A DNA stretch of 64,000 bases from Rufibacter psychrotolerans (GTDB lineage: Bacteria; Bacteroidota; Bacteroidia; Cytophagales; Hymenobacteraceae), in NCBI RefSeq assembly GCF_016924645.1, contig NZ_JAFFJV010000012.1:29044-93043 (forward strand). Reading direction: 5' to 3'. Under the pieces are notes generated by a model. It had not been told where the DNA came from and made no database searches. It saw nothing but the letters and a program-made list of their open reading frames with translations. This document shows, piece by piece, positions 15,835-24,810 of this stretch. The translations under genes were made by a program, and so were the position numbers. The first letter of the stretch is position 1. The number at the start of each line of letters is the position of its first letter.

Positions 15835-18777
15835 ATGAGTCCAGAGAAATTACTGCACCTTGCCAGCAAGCTGGAAGGCGAACTGCACCTAGACAATACC
15901 TACCGCACCCTGTATGCCACCGATGCTTCGGCGTACCGCGAGAAGCCCTTGGCGGTGGCGTTCCCGGCTACGGTGCAGGATATAAAAACCTTAATTAAAT
16001 TCGCCCGGCTGGAAGGCACCTCGCTGATTCCGCGTACGGCGGGTACGTCTTTGGCGGGCCAGGTAGTGGGAGCCGGCATTGTGGTGGACGTATCCAGAAC
16101 ATTCACTAAGATTCTGGAAGTAAACCCTGCTGAAGGCTGGGTACGCGTGGAGCCGGGTGTGATACGTGATGAATTAAACATGTTCCTGCGGCAGCATGGC
16201 CTGTACTTCGGGCCGGAGACGTCTACCGCTAACCGTGCCATGATTGGCGGCATGGTGGGTAACAACTCCTGCGGTTCTAACTCTATTGTGTACGGCAGCG
16301 CGCGGGAGCACCTCTTGAGCGTGAAAGCTATTTTGAGCGATGGTACTGAGGCGGAGTTCGGGGCGTTGACCCTGGAAGAATTTGAAGCCAAATGTCGCGG
16401 CGAGAATACCTCCGGTGATTTAGAAACACGTATTTACCAGGCCACCAAGGCCATGCTGAGCCACGAGCCTACGCAGGAGAACATCCGCGCGGAATTTCCG
16501 AAGCCAAGCATCCAGCGCCGGAACACCGGGTATGCCATTGACCTGCTGCTGGAAACCGAGCCGTTCACCCAGGGCAAAGAGCCTTTCAACTTCTGTAAAC
16601 TGATTGCCGGTTCTGAGGGTACGCTGGCGTTCCTTACCGAGATCAAACTACACGCAGATCCGCTTCCACCAAAGGAAATTGGCTTGCTGTGTATTCACTG
16701 CGAGACCGTAGATGAATCCCTCAGGGCCAACCTGGTGGCGCTGCGCCATCACCCAAGTGCGAGTGAGCTGATGGACCACTACGTGCTGGAGTGTACCAAA
16801 ACTAACATTGAGCAGAGCCAGAACCGCTTCTTCGTGAAAGGTGACCCGGGCGCTATTCTGGTGGTGGAATTCACCGATCACACCCAGGCCGCTATTCAGG
16901 AAAGAGCCAACGCGCTGGTGAAAGACTTAGAAGTAAATAAACTGGGCTACCACTATCCGCTGGTACTGGGCGCTGACACCAAGAAAGTCTGGACACTTCG
17001 GAAAGCGGGCCTCGGGTTGTTGTCTAACATCCCCGGAGATGCCAAACCAGTGGCGGTCATTGAAGACACTGCCGTAGATGTGGCAGACCTGCCTGAGTTC
17101 ATCCGGGAGTTTAACCTCACGCTGGAGCAGTATGGCTTGTACTGCGTGCACTATGCCCACGCGGGTACCGGTGAGCTGCACCTGCGGCCTATCATTGACC
17201 TGAAGACCGAGGAAGGCAATAAGCTGTTCCGGGACATTGCCACCGAGATTGCCCACTTGGTGAAGAAGTACCGCGGCTCTCTGAGTGGCGAGCACGGCGA
17301 TGGTCGTCTGCGCGGTGAGTTTATCCCGTTCATGATTGGCGACGAGAACTACAAGCTGCTGGAGGAAGTGAAGCGCGTGTGGGACCCGGCCAACATCTTC
17401 AACCCGGGCAAGATTGTGAACACGCCGTCTATGAACACCTTCCTGCGCTATGAACCCGGACAGGAGACCCCGGAGTTTCACACGGTGTTCAAGTTCAGCC
17501 AGGCGGGGGGCGTACTCAGAGCAGCTGAACTTTGTAACGGCTCCGGCGACTGCCGCAAAACGCACCTCACAGGCGGTACCATGTGCCCTAGCTATATGGT
17601 GACCCGCAATGAGAAAGACACTACCCGCGGACGGGCCAACGTGATGCGCGAGTTCCTGACCCGCTCACCTAAAGCCAACCGCTTTGACCATGAAGAAATC
17701 AAGGATGCCATGGATCTGTGCCTTTCCTGCAAAGGCTGCAAGTCTGAGTGCCCTTCTAACGTAGACGTAGCCAAGCTGAAGGCCGAGTTCCTGCAGCATT
17801 ACTATGATGCCAACGGAATTCCGTTCCGTACGCGCCTCATCTCTAATTTCAATAACGCGAACAAACTGGCTTCGCTCCTGCCGGGTGCCTACAACCTGCT
17901 CTTCAAAAACGATTTCACGGCCAGAGCCTTTAAGAAAGCCGTAGGTTTTGCGCCGGAGCGCACCTTGCCGTTGCTGCACAAAACCACGCTGCGCAGCTGG
18001 TTTAAGAAGCACCAGCAAGAGAAACTGAAAGAGTGCAAGGTGTTCAAGAAGAAGGTGTACCTGTTCTGCGACGAGTTCACTAACTACAATGACACGCCTA
18101 TTGGTATTAAAGCGGTGCTGCTGCTGGAGAAACTGGGCTATGAGGTAGTGGTACCCGAGCACGAAGAAAGCGGCCGTACCTACCTGTCTAAGGGTTTGGT
18201 ACGCGAAGCCAAGAAGCTGGCTCAGAAGAACGTGGCCATGCTGCACAAGTTGATCTCTTCAGATACGCCGCTCATAGGCATTGAACCCAGCTGTATCCTC
18301 TCCTTCCGTGATGAGTACCTTGATCTGGTAGACGAAGACCAACTGGAAGACGCCAAAAAGCTTTCCATCAACTGCCTTCAGTTTGATGAGTTCATTGCGC
18401 GTGAAATCCTGAACAAGAACATTGAGAAGGATCTCTTCAAAGACGAGGCCCGCCTGATTAAACTGCACGGCCACTGCCACCAGAAGGCGCTTTCCAGTGT
18501 GCTGTACACCCAGCAGATGCTGAGCTTACCGGCCAACTACAAGGTAGAAGTCATTCCATCGGGTTGCTGCGGCATGGCCGGCTCCTTCGGGTATGAAGCC
18601 GAGCATTACGAGGTCTCCATGAAAGTTGGCGAACTGGTGCTCTTTCCTACCGTCCGCCAACAACCCGCCGATGTCATCATCGCCGCCCCGGGCACCAGCT
18701 GTCGCCACCAAATCCACGACGGTACCGGCAGAGATGCGCAACACCCGATTGAGGTGTTGTATGAGGCGTTGAGGTAG
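15835..18777 (+). CDS. FAD-linked oxidase / Fe-S oxidoreductase fusion (D-2-hydroxyacid dehydrogenase)
   Basis: A protein of about 980 residues from ATG 15835 (a TTG-started extension to 15811 is less likely). It joins an FAD_binding_4 domain (IPRTAGTSLAGQVVGAGIVVDVS, IGGMVGNNSCGSNSIVYG), an FAD-oxidase C-terminal domain (HYAHAGTGELHLRP, SGEHGDGRLRGE), a 4Fe-4S region (CNGSGDC..., then CLSCKGCKSECP at about 629-640) and two CCG-type segments (GIEPSCILSFRDEY about 819; GCCGMAG about 911). This layout matches E. coli YdiJ-like D-2-hydroxyglutarate dehydrogenases and D-lactate dehydrogenases, so it probably oxidises D-2-hydroxyacids and passes electrons to quinone. The substrate is inferred. Confidence 0.88.
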   Translation: MSPEKLLHLASKLEGELHLDNTYRTLYATDASAYREKPLAVAFPATVQDIKTLIKFARLEGTSLIPRTAGTSLAGQVVGAGIVVDVSRTFTKILEVNPAEGWVRVEPGVIRDELNMFLRQHGLYFGPETSTANRAMIGGMVGNNSCGSNSIVYGSAREHLLSVKAILSDGTEAEFGALTLEEFEAKCRGENTSGDLETRIYQATKAMLSHEPTQENIRAEFPKPSIQRRNTGYAIDLLLETEPFTQGKEPFNFCKLIAGSEGTLAFLTEIKLHADPLPPKEIGLLCIHCETVDESLRANLVALRHHPSASELMDHYVLECTKTNIEQSQNRFFVKGDPGAILVVEFTDHTQAAIQERANALVKDLEVNKLGYHYPLVLGADTKKVWTLRKAGLGLLSNIPGDAKPVAVIEDTAVDVADLPEFIREFNLTLEQYGLYCVHYAHAGTGELHLRPIIDLKTEEGNKLFRDIATEIAHLVKKYRGSLSGEHGDGRLRGEFIPFMIGDENYKLLEEVKRVWDPANIFNPGKIVNTPSMNTFLRYEPGQETPEFHTVFKFSQAGGVLRAAELCNGSGDCRKTHLTGGTMCPSYMVTRNEKDTTRGRANVMREFLTRSPKANRFDHEEIKDAMDLCLSCKGCKSECPSNVDVAKLKAEFLQHYYDANGIPFRTRLISNFNNANKLASLLPGAYNLLFKNDFTARAFKKAVGFAPERTLPLLHKTTLRSWFKKHQQEKLKECKVFKKKVYLFCDEFTNYNDTPIGIKAVLLLEKLGYEVVVPEHEESGRTYLSKGLVREAKKLAQKNVAMLHKLISSDTPLIGIEPSCILSFRDEYLDLVDEDQLEDAKKLSINCLQFDEFIAREILNKNIEKDLFKDEARLIKLHGHCHQKALSSVLYTQQMLSLPANYKVEVIPSGCCGMAGSFGYEAEHYEVSMKVGELVLFPTVRQQPADVIIAAPGTSCRHQIHDGTGRDAQHPIEVLYEALR

Positions 18778-18783
18778 AGTTTT

Positions 18784-18823
18784 CTGTTTTGGGCTGTTTT
18801 GGTGAAAACAGCCCCAAAACAAG
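18784..18823. repeat. Dispersed intergenic palindrome (copy 5)
   Basis: CTGTTTTGGGCTGTTTT / AAAACAGCCCCAAAACA with centre GGTG; it begins seven bases after the oxidoreductase stop codon. Confidence 0.75.
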
Positions 18824-18905
18824 TGGTATTAATTACCTCCGACTATAGAGCCGATAACCGGAACTCACTCCGTTTGTCCAGTAATTGGCATTAATATTAA
18901 TAAAG

Positions 18906-19781
18906 ATGAGCAGAAAAATAATCATAACTCCATATGAACTTGGAGGATTAGACGCTTTTAACAAAGTTCTCAACTTTCCCGAACTGAAAGGCGACTTACC
19001 ACAAATTGATGTACCTCACATATTTTTTTCTGCCATAACAATTTCGGGAGTAGATAAGATTCTTTCTTTTGACTTCCCAAAAGATTCAAATACCAAACTA
19101 ATCAAAGGTCTTGTTACTGTTTCGGACAAAGAAAAATGGCATAGTGCTATTGAAAAAGTCAACGAGTTAATGGCTTATTATCATCCAAATATTGATAAGA
19201 AGAATTATTCAAGGGCAGCTTATAGATTATCGAATCTATTGTTTGCAATGGAAACGAAATCCAGTATTCTTCAAATCTTTAAAGATGAATTGTTTGGAAA
19301 CTTAGATAATCTAAATCCTGAGATTGCAGTACCTATCAATGCAATTGAAAAGTCTGTTCAAATTGTAAATTCCAAATTGCCTGTTTTAAAGTATGATATA
19401 AATAAAATTGATATAGAACGGTTGTTTAAAGTTTTGGAAAGTAAAGAGTTTGGCTTTTATAAGGAAGCGCATAATGAAATATCACTAAATAACAATTTAA
19501 CTACTAATACAATTAAAAGAATAGAAAAAGCAGGTAAAGACCTTTATGAATCAAATTCATCTATTATGAATATTAAAGATTCAATGATAAACTCTATTCC
19601 TCTTACTAGTAAGGTTATAGAAGTTTTCTTTGGTAAATTACCTAGTATTTTCATGGAATTATTCTCGAAAATTTTGACTGACTACCTAAAGGAAAATAAG
19701 TCTTTAGCCGTTTATGACTGCCGAAATATTTTGGAAGACCAGCTAAAAAGAAGAATAAATACTAATGCCAACAAAACTTAA
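18906..19781 (+). CDS. Uncharacterised protein in an AT-rich island
   Basis: Starting at ATG 18906, the protein has 291 residues (a TTG start at 18885 is open). I do not recognise a family. It is rich in Lys, Ile, Asn and Ser, has no signal peptide or membrane segment, and looks mostly helical after residue 60. Codon use is strongly AT-biased (AAA, ATA, TTA), unlike the GC-rich neighbours on the left. It lies 71 bp upstream of an FRG-domain gene on the same strand with the same composition, so the two probably arrived together. Confidence 0.75.
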   Translation: MSRKIIITPYELGGLDAFNKVLNFPELKGDLPQIDVPHIFFSAITISGVDKILSFDFPKDSNTKLIKGLVTVSDKEKWHSAIEKVNELMAYYHPNIDKKNYSRAAYRLSNLLFAMETKSSILQIFKDELFGNLDNLNPEIAVPINAIEKSVQIVNSKLPVLKYDINKIDIERLFKVLESKEFGFYKEAHNEISLNNNLTTNTIKRIEKAGKDLYESNSSIMNIKDSMINSIPLTSKVIEVFFGKLPSIFMELFSKILTDYLKENKSLAVYDCRNILEDQLKRRINTNANKT

Positions 19782-19782
19782 A

Positions 19783-19845
19783 AGCAATAGCATCCTGTGG
19801 GACGCTACTGCCTATGCTCAACCGTTAGTTGCCATCATAGACCAC
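19783..19845. repeat. Imperfect hairpin between the two island genes
   Basis: GCAATAGCATCC (19785-19796) can pair with GGGACGCTACTGCC (19799-19812) with two mismatches, followed by CTCAACCGTTAGTTGCC. Layout and mispairing resemble attC-like recombination sites of gene cassettes, but canonical core sites are not clear. Confidence 0.35.
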
Positions 19846-19852
19846 TCTAATA

Positions 19853-20755
19853 ATGGAAAAAGAATTCGAAAATACTTTTTGTAGCTATTACGCAAAATCA
19901 TGGGCTGATCTTAGAGATGTATTATCAGGCTTAAACGATTGGGTTTTTAGAGGTCAAGGGGATTATTCATGGAAATTGTCTACTTCTTTAGAGCGTTCAG
20001 CGTCAAGAAGCGGTTATGATACAAGAGCAACTGCGGAAATCGAAAAGGTGCTTTTGGAAAAGTTTAGGAAAAGGGCAAGTAGTTACTTGAGTCGAGTTCC
20101 CAACAACAGTAGGCTACTAGAATGGTTTTCGCTTATTCAGCACTTTGGAGGTCCAAGCAGGCTTTTAGACTTGTCGCATTCTTTTTATGTTGCGATCTTT
20201 TTTGCTGTTGAGTCGACAACAACAGACGCTGCTGTTTACTGCCTTAATAGAAAATTGATTGATAGAAAGGGAAAAGAGGCTGAATATAGATTGGGAGCAG
20301 ACAGTAAATTCAAATTTGGTACATCTGCTTTCTGTGATCATGCGATAACTGAAGGACGGCTAAGCCCCCTCGTTATTATTGCAGAGCCAGATTCTTACAA
20401 TGAAAGATTAGCGGCTCAACAAGGGCTCTTTGCCGTCCCATTCGAGATAGCACAAACTTTTGAGTACAACTTATCTCTTACTCTTTATCCTTTACGAAAG
20501 GACTTGCCAAAGGTAAAGGCTATCAGGGAGTTTTCAGACATTGATGATTGTGCGCTCTTGAAAGTGCGGATACCAAAATCAATACATAAAGAGATAAGAA
20601 AAGACCTGTCGTTAATGAATATTACTGCAGCAACGCTTTATCCTGGCTTGGATGGCTTCGCGAGGTCCCTACATTGGAGTTTCGACAATCAATTGACGAA
20701 CGAATGGATTGAGTTCTCTAATGCTGTTGGAAGAAGAATGCGTGGGGAGTCATAA
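19853..20755 (+). CDS. FRG domain-containing protein
   Basis: A 300-residue protein whose first third carries the FRG domain (named for its Phe-Arg-Gly motif): DWVFRGQGDYSWKLSTSLER at about residues 30-49, then SLIQHFGGPSRLLDLSHSFYVAIFFAVE at about 92-119, also typical of FRG proteins. The biochemical function of FRG is unknown; such genes are frequent in variable genomic islands. The gene is AT-rich relative to its surroundings. Its upstream neighbour is an unrecognised 291-residue protein; together they may form one functional unit, possibly for defence, but nothing in the sequence proves it. Confidence 0.85.
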   Translation: MEKEFENTFCSYYAKSWADLRDVLSGLNDWVFRGQGDYSWKLSTSLERSASRSGYDTRATAEIEKVLLEKFRKRASSYLSRVPNNSRLLEWFSLIQHFGGPSRLLDLSHSFYVAIFFAVESTTTDAAVYCLNRKLIDRKGKEAEYRLGADSKFKFGTSAFCDHAITEGRLSPLVIIAEPDSYNERLAAQQGLFAVPFEIAQTFEYNLSLTLYPLRKDLPKVKAIREFSDIDDCALLKVRIPKSIHKEIRKDLSLMNITAATLYPGLDGFARSLHWSFDNQLTNEWIEFSNAVGRRMRGES

Positions 20756-20906
20756 GTTAAGGTACCTTCCGAACTAGAGCACAGTTGCGCTATAAACTCC
20801 GAGCACCCAAACAATCAGAAGTTTTCCTATTGGCCACAGCGCATAGCCCTTATCGTTACTGATAAAAAATATTAGCCTTATATATAGGTCTCTTTAATCT
20901 AGTATA

Positions 20907-21404
20907 ATGCCCATAATCAATCTCAGTACTACCATCCAAGCACCACCTGCTGTCTGTTTTGACTTGTCCAGAAGCGTTGATTTGCATCAGGTTTCTACGG
21001 CACAAACTGAAGAGAAAGCCATCAAAGGAGTAGTAGCAGGCTTGATGGAGTTAGGAGATTCCGTCACGTGGGAAGCTAAACACCTGTGCGTTCGGCAAAA
21101 GTTGAGCAGCCACATAACGGCATTTGAACGGCCTTACTTCTTTGCAGATGAAATGCTCACCGGCGCTTTCAAAAGCTTCCGGCATGAGCACAGGTTTGAG
21201 GCCATAGCCGGAGAGGCTACCCGCATGACAGATGTGTTCCAGTTTACCTCGCCTTTGGGTATACTGGGCAAGTTGGCAGATATCCTGTTTTTAAAGCAGT
21301 ACATGACGCACCTGCTTCTGGAGCGGAACCGGGTGATCAAAGAAGTGGCGGAAAGCGGCAAATGGCAGGAGGTTCTCGCTATTGAAAAGCGGGTGGTTCT
21401 ATAA
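20907..21404 (+). CDS. SRPBCC family protein
   Basis: A 165-residue SRPBCC (polyketide cyclase/START-like) protein: MPIINLSTTIQAPPAVCFDLSRSVDLHQVS at the start, GDSVTWEAKHL and TRMTDVFQFTSPLGILGKLADILFLKQYM in the body. These domains hold hydrophobic ligands; the ligand is unknown. The C-terminal segment KEVAESGKWQEVLAIEKRVVL recurs as a detached fragment at 22745-22825, so this gene or its end was once duplicated. Confidence 0.85.
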   Translation: MPIINLSTTIQAPPAVCFDLSRSVDLHQVSTAQTEEKAIKGVVAGLMELGDSVTWEAKHLCVRQKLSSHITAFERPYFFADEMLTGAFKSFRHEHRFEAIAGEATRMTDVFQFTSPLGILGKLADILFLKQYMTHLLLERNRVIKEVAESGKWQEVLAIEKRVVL

Positions 21405-21523
21405 GCTTCCCGAAGAATTGAAACTGAAAGCTATAGGGGAAAGAAGAATTCCTGACAACACCCACAGGAATTTAACGGTAACAGGCTTTAGAACTACTAT
21501 CTAAAACCAAAGTAACACACACT

Positions 21524-22537
21524 ATGAAAGCAATTGGATTTAAAACATCATTACCCATTGAGGAAGCAGATAGCTTTCTCCAGTTTGAAAAAGAAATACC
21601 AACTGCGCAAGGAAAAGACATTCTGGTAAAGGTGGAAGCCATATCGGTCAACCCGGTAGATTATAAAATAAGAAGAAACAGCCTCAAAGACAAGCAACAG
21701 GATTCGCCTAAGGTCATTGGTTGGGATGCGATAGGTACGGTAGAGGCTACCGGCAAGGAGGTGACCCTCTTTCAGAAAGGCGACAGGGTATTTTATGCCG
21801 GAGACCTAACCAGAGAAGGCTCTAACCAAGAATACCAGTTAGTGGATGAACGCATTGTAGGGTTCGCCCCGAAGAACATCAGCATGGAACAAGCTGCCGC
21901 CATGCCGCTTACTTCCCTTACTGCCTATGAACTGTTCTTTGACCATTTTGGATTGAGTAAAGAGAAAGATGCAGGCAAAACCCTACTTATTATTGGCGGT
22001 GCAGGAGGTGTTGGCTCCGTGGCCATCCAACTGGCTAAAAAGTTGTTGGGGTTAACCGTTATTGCCACCGCATCAAGAGACGTTACCATTGATTGGTGCC
22101 AAAAAATGGGTGCAGATCACGTCGTCAACCACAGCAACCTTGTGCCTGAGGTAAAAAATATCGGCTTTGAACAGGTAGACTTTATTGTAGACTTTGTAGA
22201 CCTGAATCAATATTGGGAGGCCATAGTAGAACTCATCAAACCGTTGGGAAAGGTAGGCTCCATCAGCGACCCTACAGAACCTGTAAGATTGCAGCAGCTA
22301 AAAAGAAAGAGTGTCAGCTTTTATTGGGAGCTGATGTTTACCCGTTCTATGTACCAAACAGAAGACATGGTAGCGCAGCACCACATTATAAACAAAATTG
22401 CGCAACTGCTGGATGAGGGTACCTTACAACCAACCCTTCATACCACGATGGAAGGCTTGACCACCGAAAACCTGAAAGAAGCGCACCGTTTACTAGAAAG
22501 TGGCAAAGCCATTGGGAAAGTGGTCCTGAAGTTCTAA
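21524..22537 (+). CDS. Zinc-type alcohol dehydrogenase / quinone oxidoreductase family
   Basis: A 337-residue medium-chain dehydrogenase/reductase. The N-terminal GroES-like half has VEAISVNPVDYKIRRNS; the NAD(P)-binding half has LLIIGGAGGVGSVAIQLAK (about 152-170). Structural and catalytic zinc cysteines are not apparent, so it is closer to the zinc-independent quinone oxidoreductase (ZADH/QOR) branch despite the usual family label. It likely reduces quinones or enones with NADPH; the substrate is unknown. It is flanked by the SRPBCC gene and a duplicated SRPBCC fragment. Confidence 0.85.
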   Translation: MKAIGFKTSLPIEEADSFLQFEKEIPTAQGKDILVKVEAISVNPVDYKIRRNSLKDKQQDSPKVIGWDAIGTVEATGKEVTLFQKGDRVFYAGDLTREGSNQEYQLVDERIVGFAPKNISMEQAAAMPLTSLTAYELFFDHFGLSKEKDAGKTLLIIGGAGGVGSVAIQLAKKLLGLTVIATASRDVTIDWCQKMGADHVVNHSNLVPEVKNIGFEQVDFIVDFVDLNQYWEAIVELIKPLGKVGSISDPTEPVRLQQLKRKSVSFYWELMFTRSMYQTEDMVAQHHIINKIAQLLDEGTLQPTLHTTMEGLTTENLKEAHRLLESGKAIGKVVLKF

Positions 22538-22617
22538 AAGACAAAATCGCATCATAATCCTTCAGGCTGGCGCAACTACCTACTGGGCAGAAATAACGAT
22601 ACATTCCTCTCCTCTCT

Positions 22618-22704
22618 GTCATCCTGAAAGGATCTTGGTGGCGAACGGCAGTAGCGGTTTATAAGAGCCTATCTAGTTCGTCACCAAGATCCTTTCAGGA
22701 TGAC
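22618..22704. repeat. 87-bp palindromic element
   Basis: Arms 22618-22647 and 22675-22704 are 30-bp inverted repeats with one mismatch, beginning GTCATCCTGAAAGGATC and ending GATCCTTTCAGGATGAC, around a 27-bp centre. No ORF. It is probably a MITE-like or hairpin repeat; it sits between the dehydrogenase gene and the SRPBCC fragment. Confidence 0.75.
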
Positions 22705-22744
22705 AAAATGTATACTTTAATTTGTCTTTCTACTTACTTACAAA

Positions 22745-22825
22745 GCGGAACAAGTTTTTAAAGAAGAGGCTGAACACGGCAAGTGGCAGAAGATGCTCGC
22801 AATCCAAAAGCGGGTGGTGCTGTAA
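22745..22825 (+). pseudogene. C-terminal remnant of a duplicated SRPBCC gene
   Basis: An open stretch reads AEQVFKEEAEHGKWQKMLAI then QKRVVL and stop. It aligns with the last 27 codons of the SRPBCC gene at 20907 (RNRVIKEVAESGKWQEVLAI, EKRVVL, stop). No start codon or upstream part of the gene is present, so this is a gene fragment. Confidence 0.75.
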
Positions 22826-23025
22826 ACTTCCGTTTTCAGCCTTTTTTCTTGAAAACTACCGTAAAATAGAACGGCGGGTATTCAATTCAACCAGCCAATA
22901 AGTGGCTCTTCGCTCCTCTCTGGGCTGGCCCAACCGCGTACCTCTTCGCATGAGCGGCCAGCTTTATCCTCCTGGGCATGTATCATTTATCACGTTTCTT
23001 CACGTAGTTTTAACCTTGATGAAGT

Positions 23026-23475
23026 ATGAAGAAAATGTTGCTCGCGGCGGTGGCGGTGCTGCACCTGACCACCTCTTCGGCGCAGGAAAACCCGCAATTG
23101 AGGCAGGAAATTGAAAAGCTGGATCTGGCGCATGCCGCCGCTATCTTCAAAGGCGATGCTCCCGCCTTAGATGCCCTCATGGACGACAACATCACGGTCC
23201 ATCACCCCACCAACCGCATTGTCAATGAGAAACAGGAACTGCTGCAGCTCATCAATGCCGGCGTGATCCGGTATACTTCCTTTAAGCGAACCCCTCAGAA
23301 ATTCCTGTTCTTTGACCAAACCGTGGTAGTGATGGGCACCGAAGAAGTGGTTCCGGCCCCCGGCGCCCCCAATGCGGGCAAGACCCTAACCAGGAGATAC
23401 ACCAATATCTGGATGAAGAAAGCAGATACCTGGAAACTAACCGTTCGGCACGCCAACAACCAATGTGAAAACTGA
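23026..23475 (+). CDS. Secreted NTF2-like (DUF4440-type) protein
   Basis: A 149-residue protein with a signal peptide (MKKMLLAAVAVLHLTTSSAQ). The mature part fits SnoaL/DUF4440 NTF2-like folds: HAAAIFKGDAPALDALMDDNITVHHPTNRIVNEKQELLQLI and TRRYTNIWMKKADTWKLTVRHAN. These proteins bind or hydrolyse small molecules; the role here is unknown. It is monocistronic with a 470-bp untranslated gap after it. Confidence 0.8.
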   Translation: MKKMLLAAVAVLHLTTSSAQENPQLRQEIEKLDLAHAAAIFKGDAPALDALMDDNITVHHPTNRIVNEKQELLQLINAGVIRYTSFKRTPQKFLFFDQTVVVMGTEEVVPAPGAPNAGKTLTRRYTNIWMKKADTWKLTVRHANNQCEN

Positions 23476-23764
23476 CGCTCCGCGTGGGCCTGGTTGCCCA
23501 GCCGCTCCTGCTGGGTAGGCAAAGCCATGCGCGCCCACCAGACCGCGTACCCCACCCGTCCCTTCCCTGCCCCCCAGCCCGCAGGGAGCCAAAGCCGCTG
23601 GAACCAGGCAAGGTAGCCACCCTGCACAACCCTTCAGGGTTCTTTACTGGCACAAGGGACACCCAGCGCTACCTCCATAAGCCCAGGGCGCTGTTGCCTC
23701 ATCCGGCAAGCCCCCGGCCACCATGAAATGGCACAGGCCAGGCCTGAGTGGGCGCGGTCGGTTC

Positions 23765-23804
23765 CTGTTTTGGGGCTATTTTGGAGAAAAAGGCCCCGAA
23801 ACAG
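23765..23804. repeat. Dispersed intergenic palindrome (copy 6)
   Basis: CTGTTTTGGGGCTATTTTGG then AGAAAAAGGCCCCGAAACAG, in the 470-bp gap between the NTF2-like and FISUMP genes. The rest of that gap shows no credible gene. Confidence 0.7.
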
Positions 23805-23944
23805 AAAGGCTCTTTCTGAACACAAAAACTACGCTTATTATTGTGTTATCGTCCCCTCTGGACCGCAGCCTGTCCGAGGCTTGCCCAAGGGCGATCTACA
23901 AACCCCAGAACCAATTCTAAGCCCAAGGAACCAGCAAACTGTAC

Positions 23945-24607
23945 ATGACAAAGGCCCGGAAGTCTCCCCTGAGAAAAGGAGCGTTGTATTTAAAGGTGAT
24001 GGTAGTGGCGGCCCTGTTTGGGTGCGACAAAGACGAGGCCGAAAGCCTGCACGGCCACTTTACCGATGCCCGGGACGGCAAAACCTACAAGACCGTTCAG
24101 ATAGGCGCACAGGTCTGGATGGCCGAAAACCTCAACTACGAGGCCCCGGGCAGCTTGGTGTACGATAATGATTCGGCCAACGCCGCGGTGTATGGCCGCT
24201 TGTACAACTGGGAAACCGCCTGCAAGGTCTGTCCGCCCGACTGGCACCTGCCCAGCAAGCAAGAGTGGGATGTGCTGGTGAACCACCTGGGCGGAGACCT
24301 GCTTGACAAGGAAGAATTTGTAGGCCGGTACCTCAAGGAAGAAGGCACCACCCACTGGGAAGAGCCCAATACCAGAGCCAGTAACAGCAGCGGGTTCACG
24401 GGGCTGCCGGGAGGATCTTCTGAGCCGGTGGCCAACTACCACAACTTTATCAGCAAAGGCTTTTTGGGCCACTTCTGGAGTTCTACCGAGTACCGGGACT
24501 GGTTAGCCTGGAGCGCCACCCTGTTTTACAACGGGGAAAGGATCAGCATCTTCACGCCCGGTAAAAGCTCGGGGTTCAGCGTTCGCTGCCTAAAAAACCA
24601 ACGGTAA
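23945..24607 (+). CDS. FISUMP-domain lipoprotein
   Basis: A 220-residue protein with the Fibrobacter succinogenes major paralogous domain: FTDARDGKTYKTVQIGAQVWMAENLNYE (about 39-66), YGRLYNWETACKVCPPDWHLPSKQEWDVL and a closing SGFSVRCLKN. The N-terminal hydrophobic stretch ends in VAALFGCD, a plausible lipobox, so it is likely a surface or periplasmic lipoprotein. The domain is common in Bacteroidota and Fibrobacteres, its role being unknown. Confidence 0.88.
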   Translation: MTKARKSPLRKGALYLKVMVVAALFGCDKDEAESLHGHFTDARDGKTYKTVQIGAQVWMAENLNYEAPGSLVYDNDSANAAVYGRLYNWETACKVCPPDWHLPSKQEWDVLVNHLGGDLLDKEEFVGRYLKEEGTTHWEEPNTRASNSSGFTGLPGGSSEPVANYHNFISKGFLGHFWSSTEYRDWLAWSATLFYNGERISIFTPGKSSGFSVRCLKNQR

Positions 24608-24686
24608 GCAAACGGGATGGGCGAGTCAACTCCGGTAGGCTTCTCTCAGGAATACCCGGTTACAAGGCCCCGCGGAACCTGTTTGT

Positions 24687-24728
24687 AGAGCGCCGAGCTG
24701 CCGGTGATGCTGCCCTCGGCGCTCTTGC
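24687..24728 (+). terminator. Probable terminator after the FISUMP gene
   Basis: Perfect 11-bp stem AGAGCGCCGAG (24687-24697) / CTCGGCGCTCT (24715-24725) with a 17-nt loop; the T-tract is very short, so termination strength is uncertain. Confidence 0.5.
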
Positions 24729-24810
24729 GCTCCTGCCAGGGGCATAGTACTTTTATCTCGTTTTGTACATCATAACCGCCACGGGAGTGGCCCGTTAACC
24801 AAGACCCCCC

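Noticed and set aside
19785..19845. True integron attC site
   Set aside because: Hairpin and position are suggestive, but canonical RYYYAAC/GTTRRRY cores are not clear and no integrase is present; kept only as a low-confidence feature.
23484..24168. Several open frames between the NTF2-like and FISUMP genes
   Set aside because: Pro/Arg-rich translations without family features; they overlap a repeat and the real FISUMP frame.
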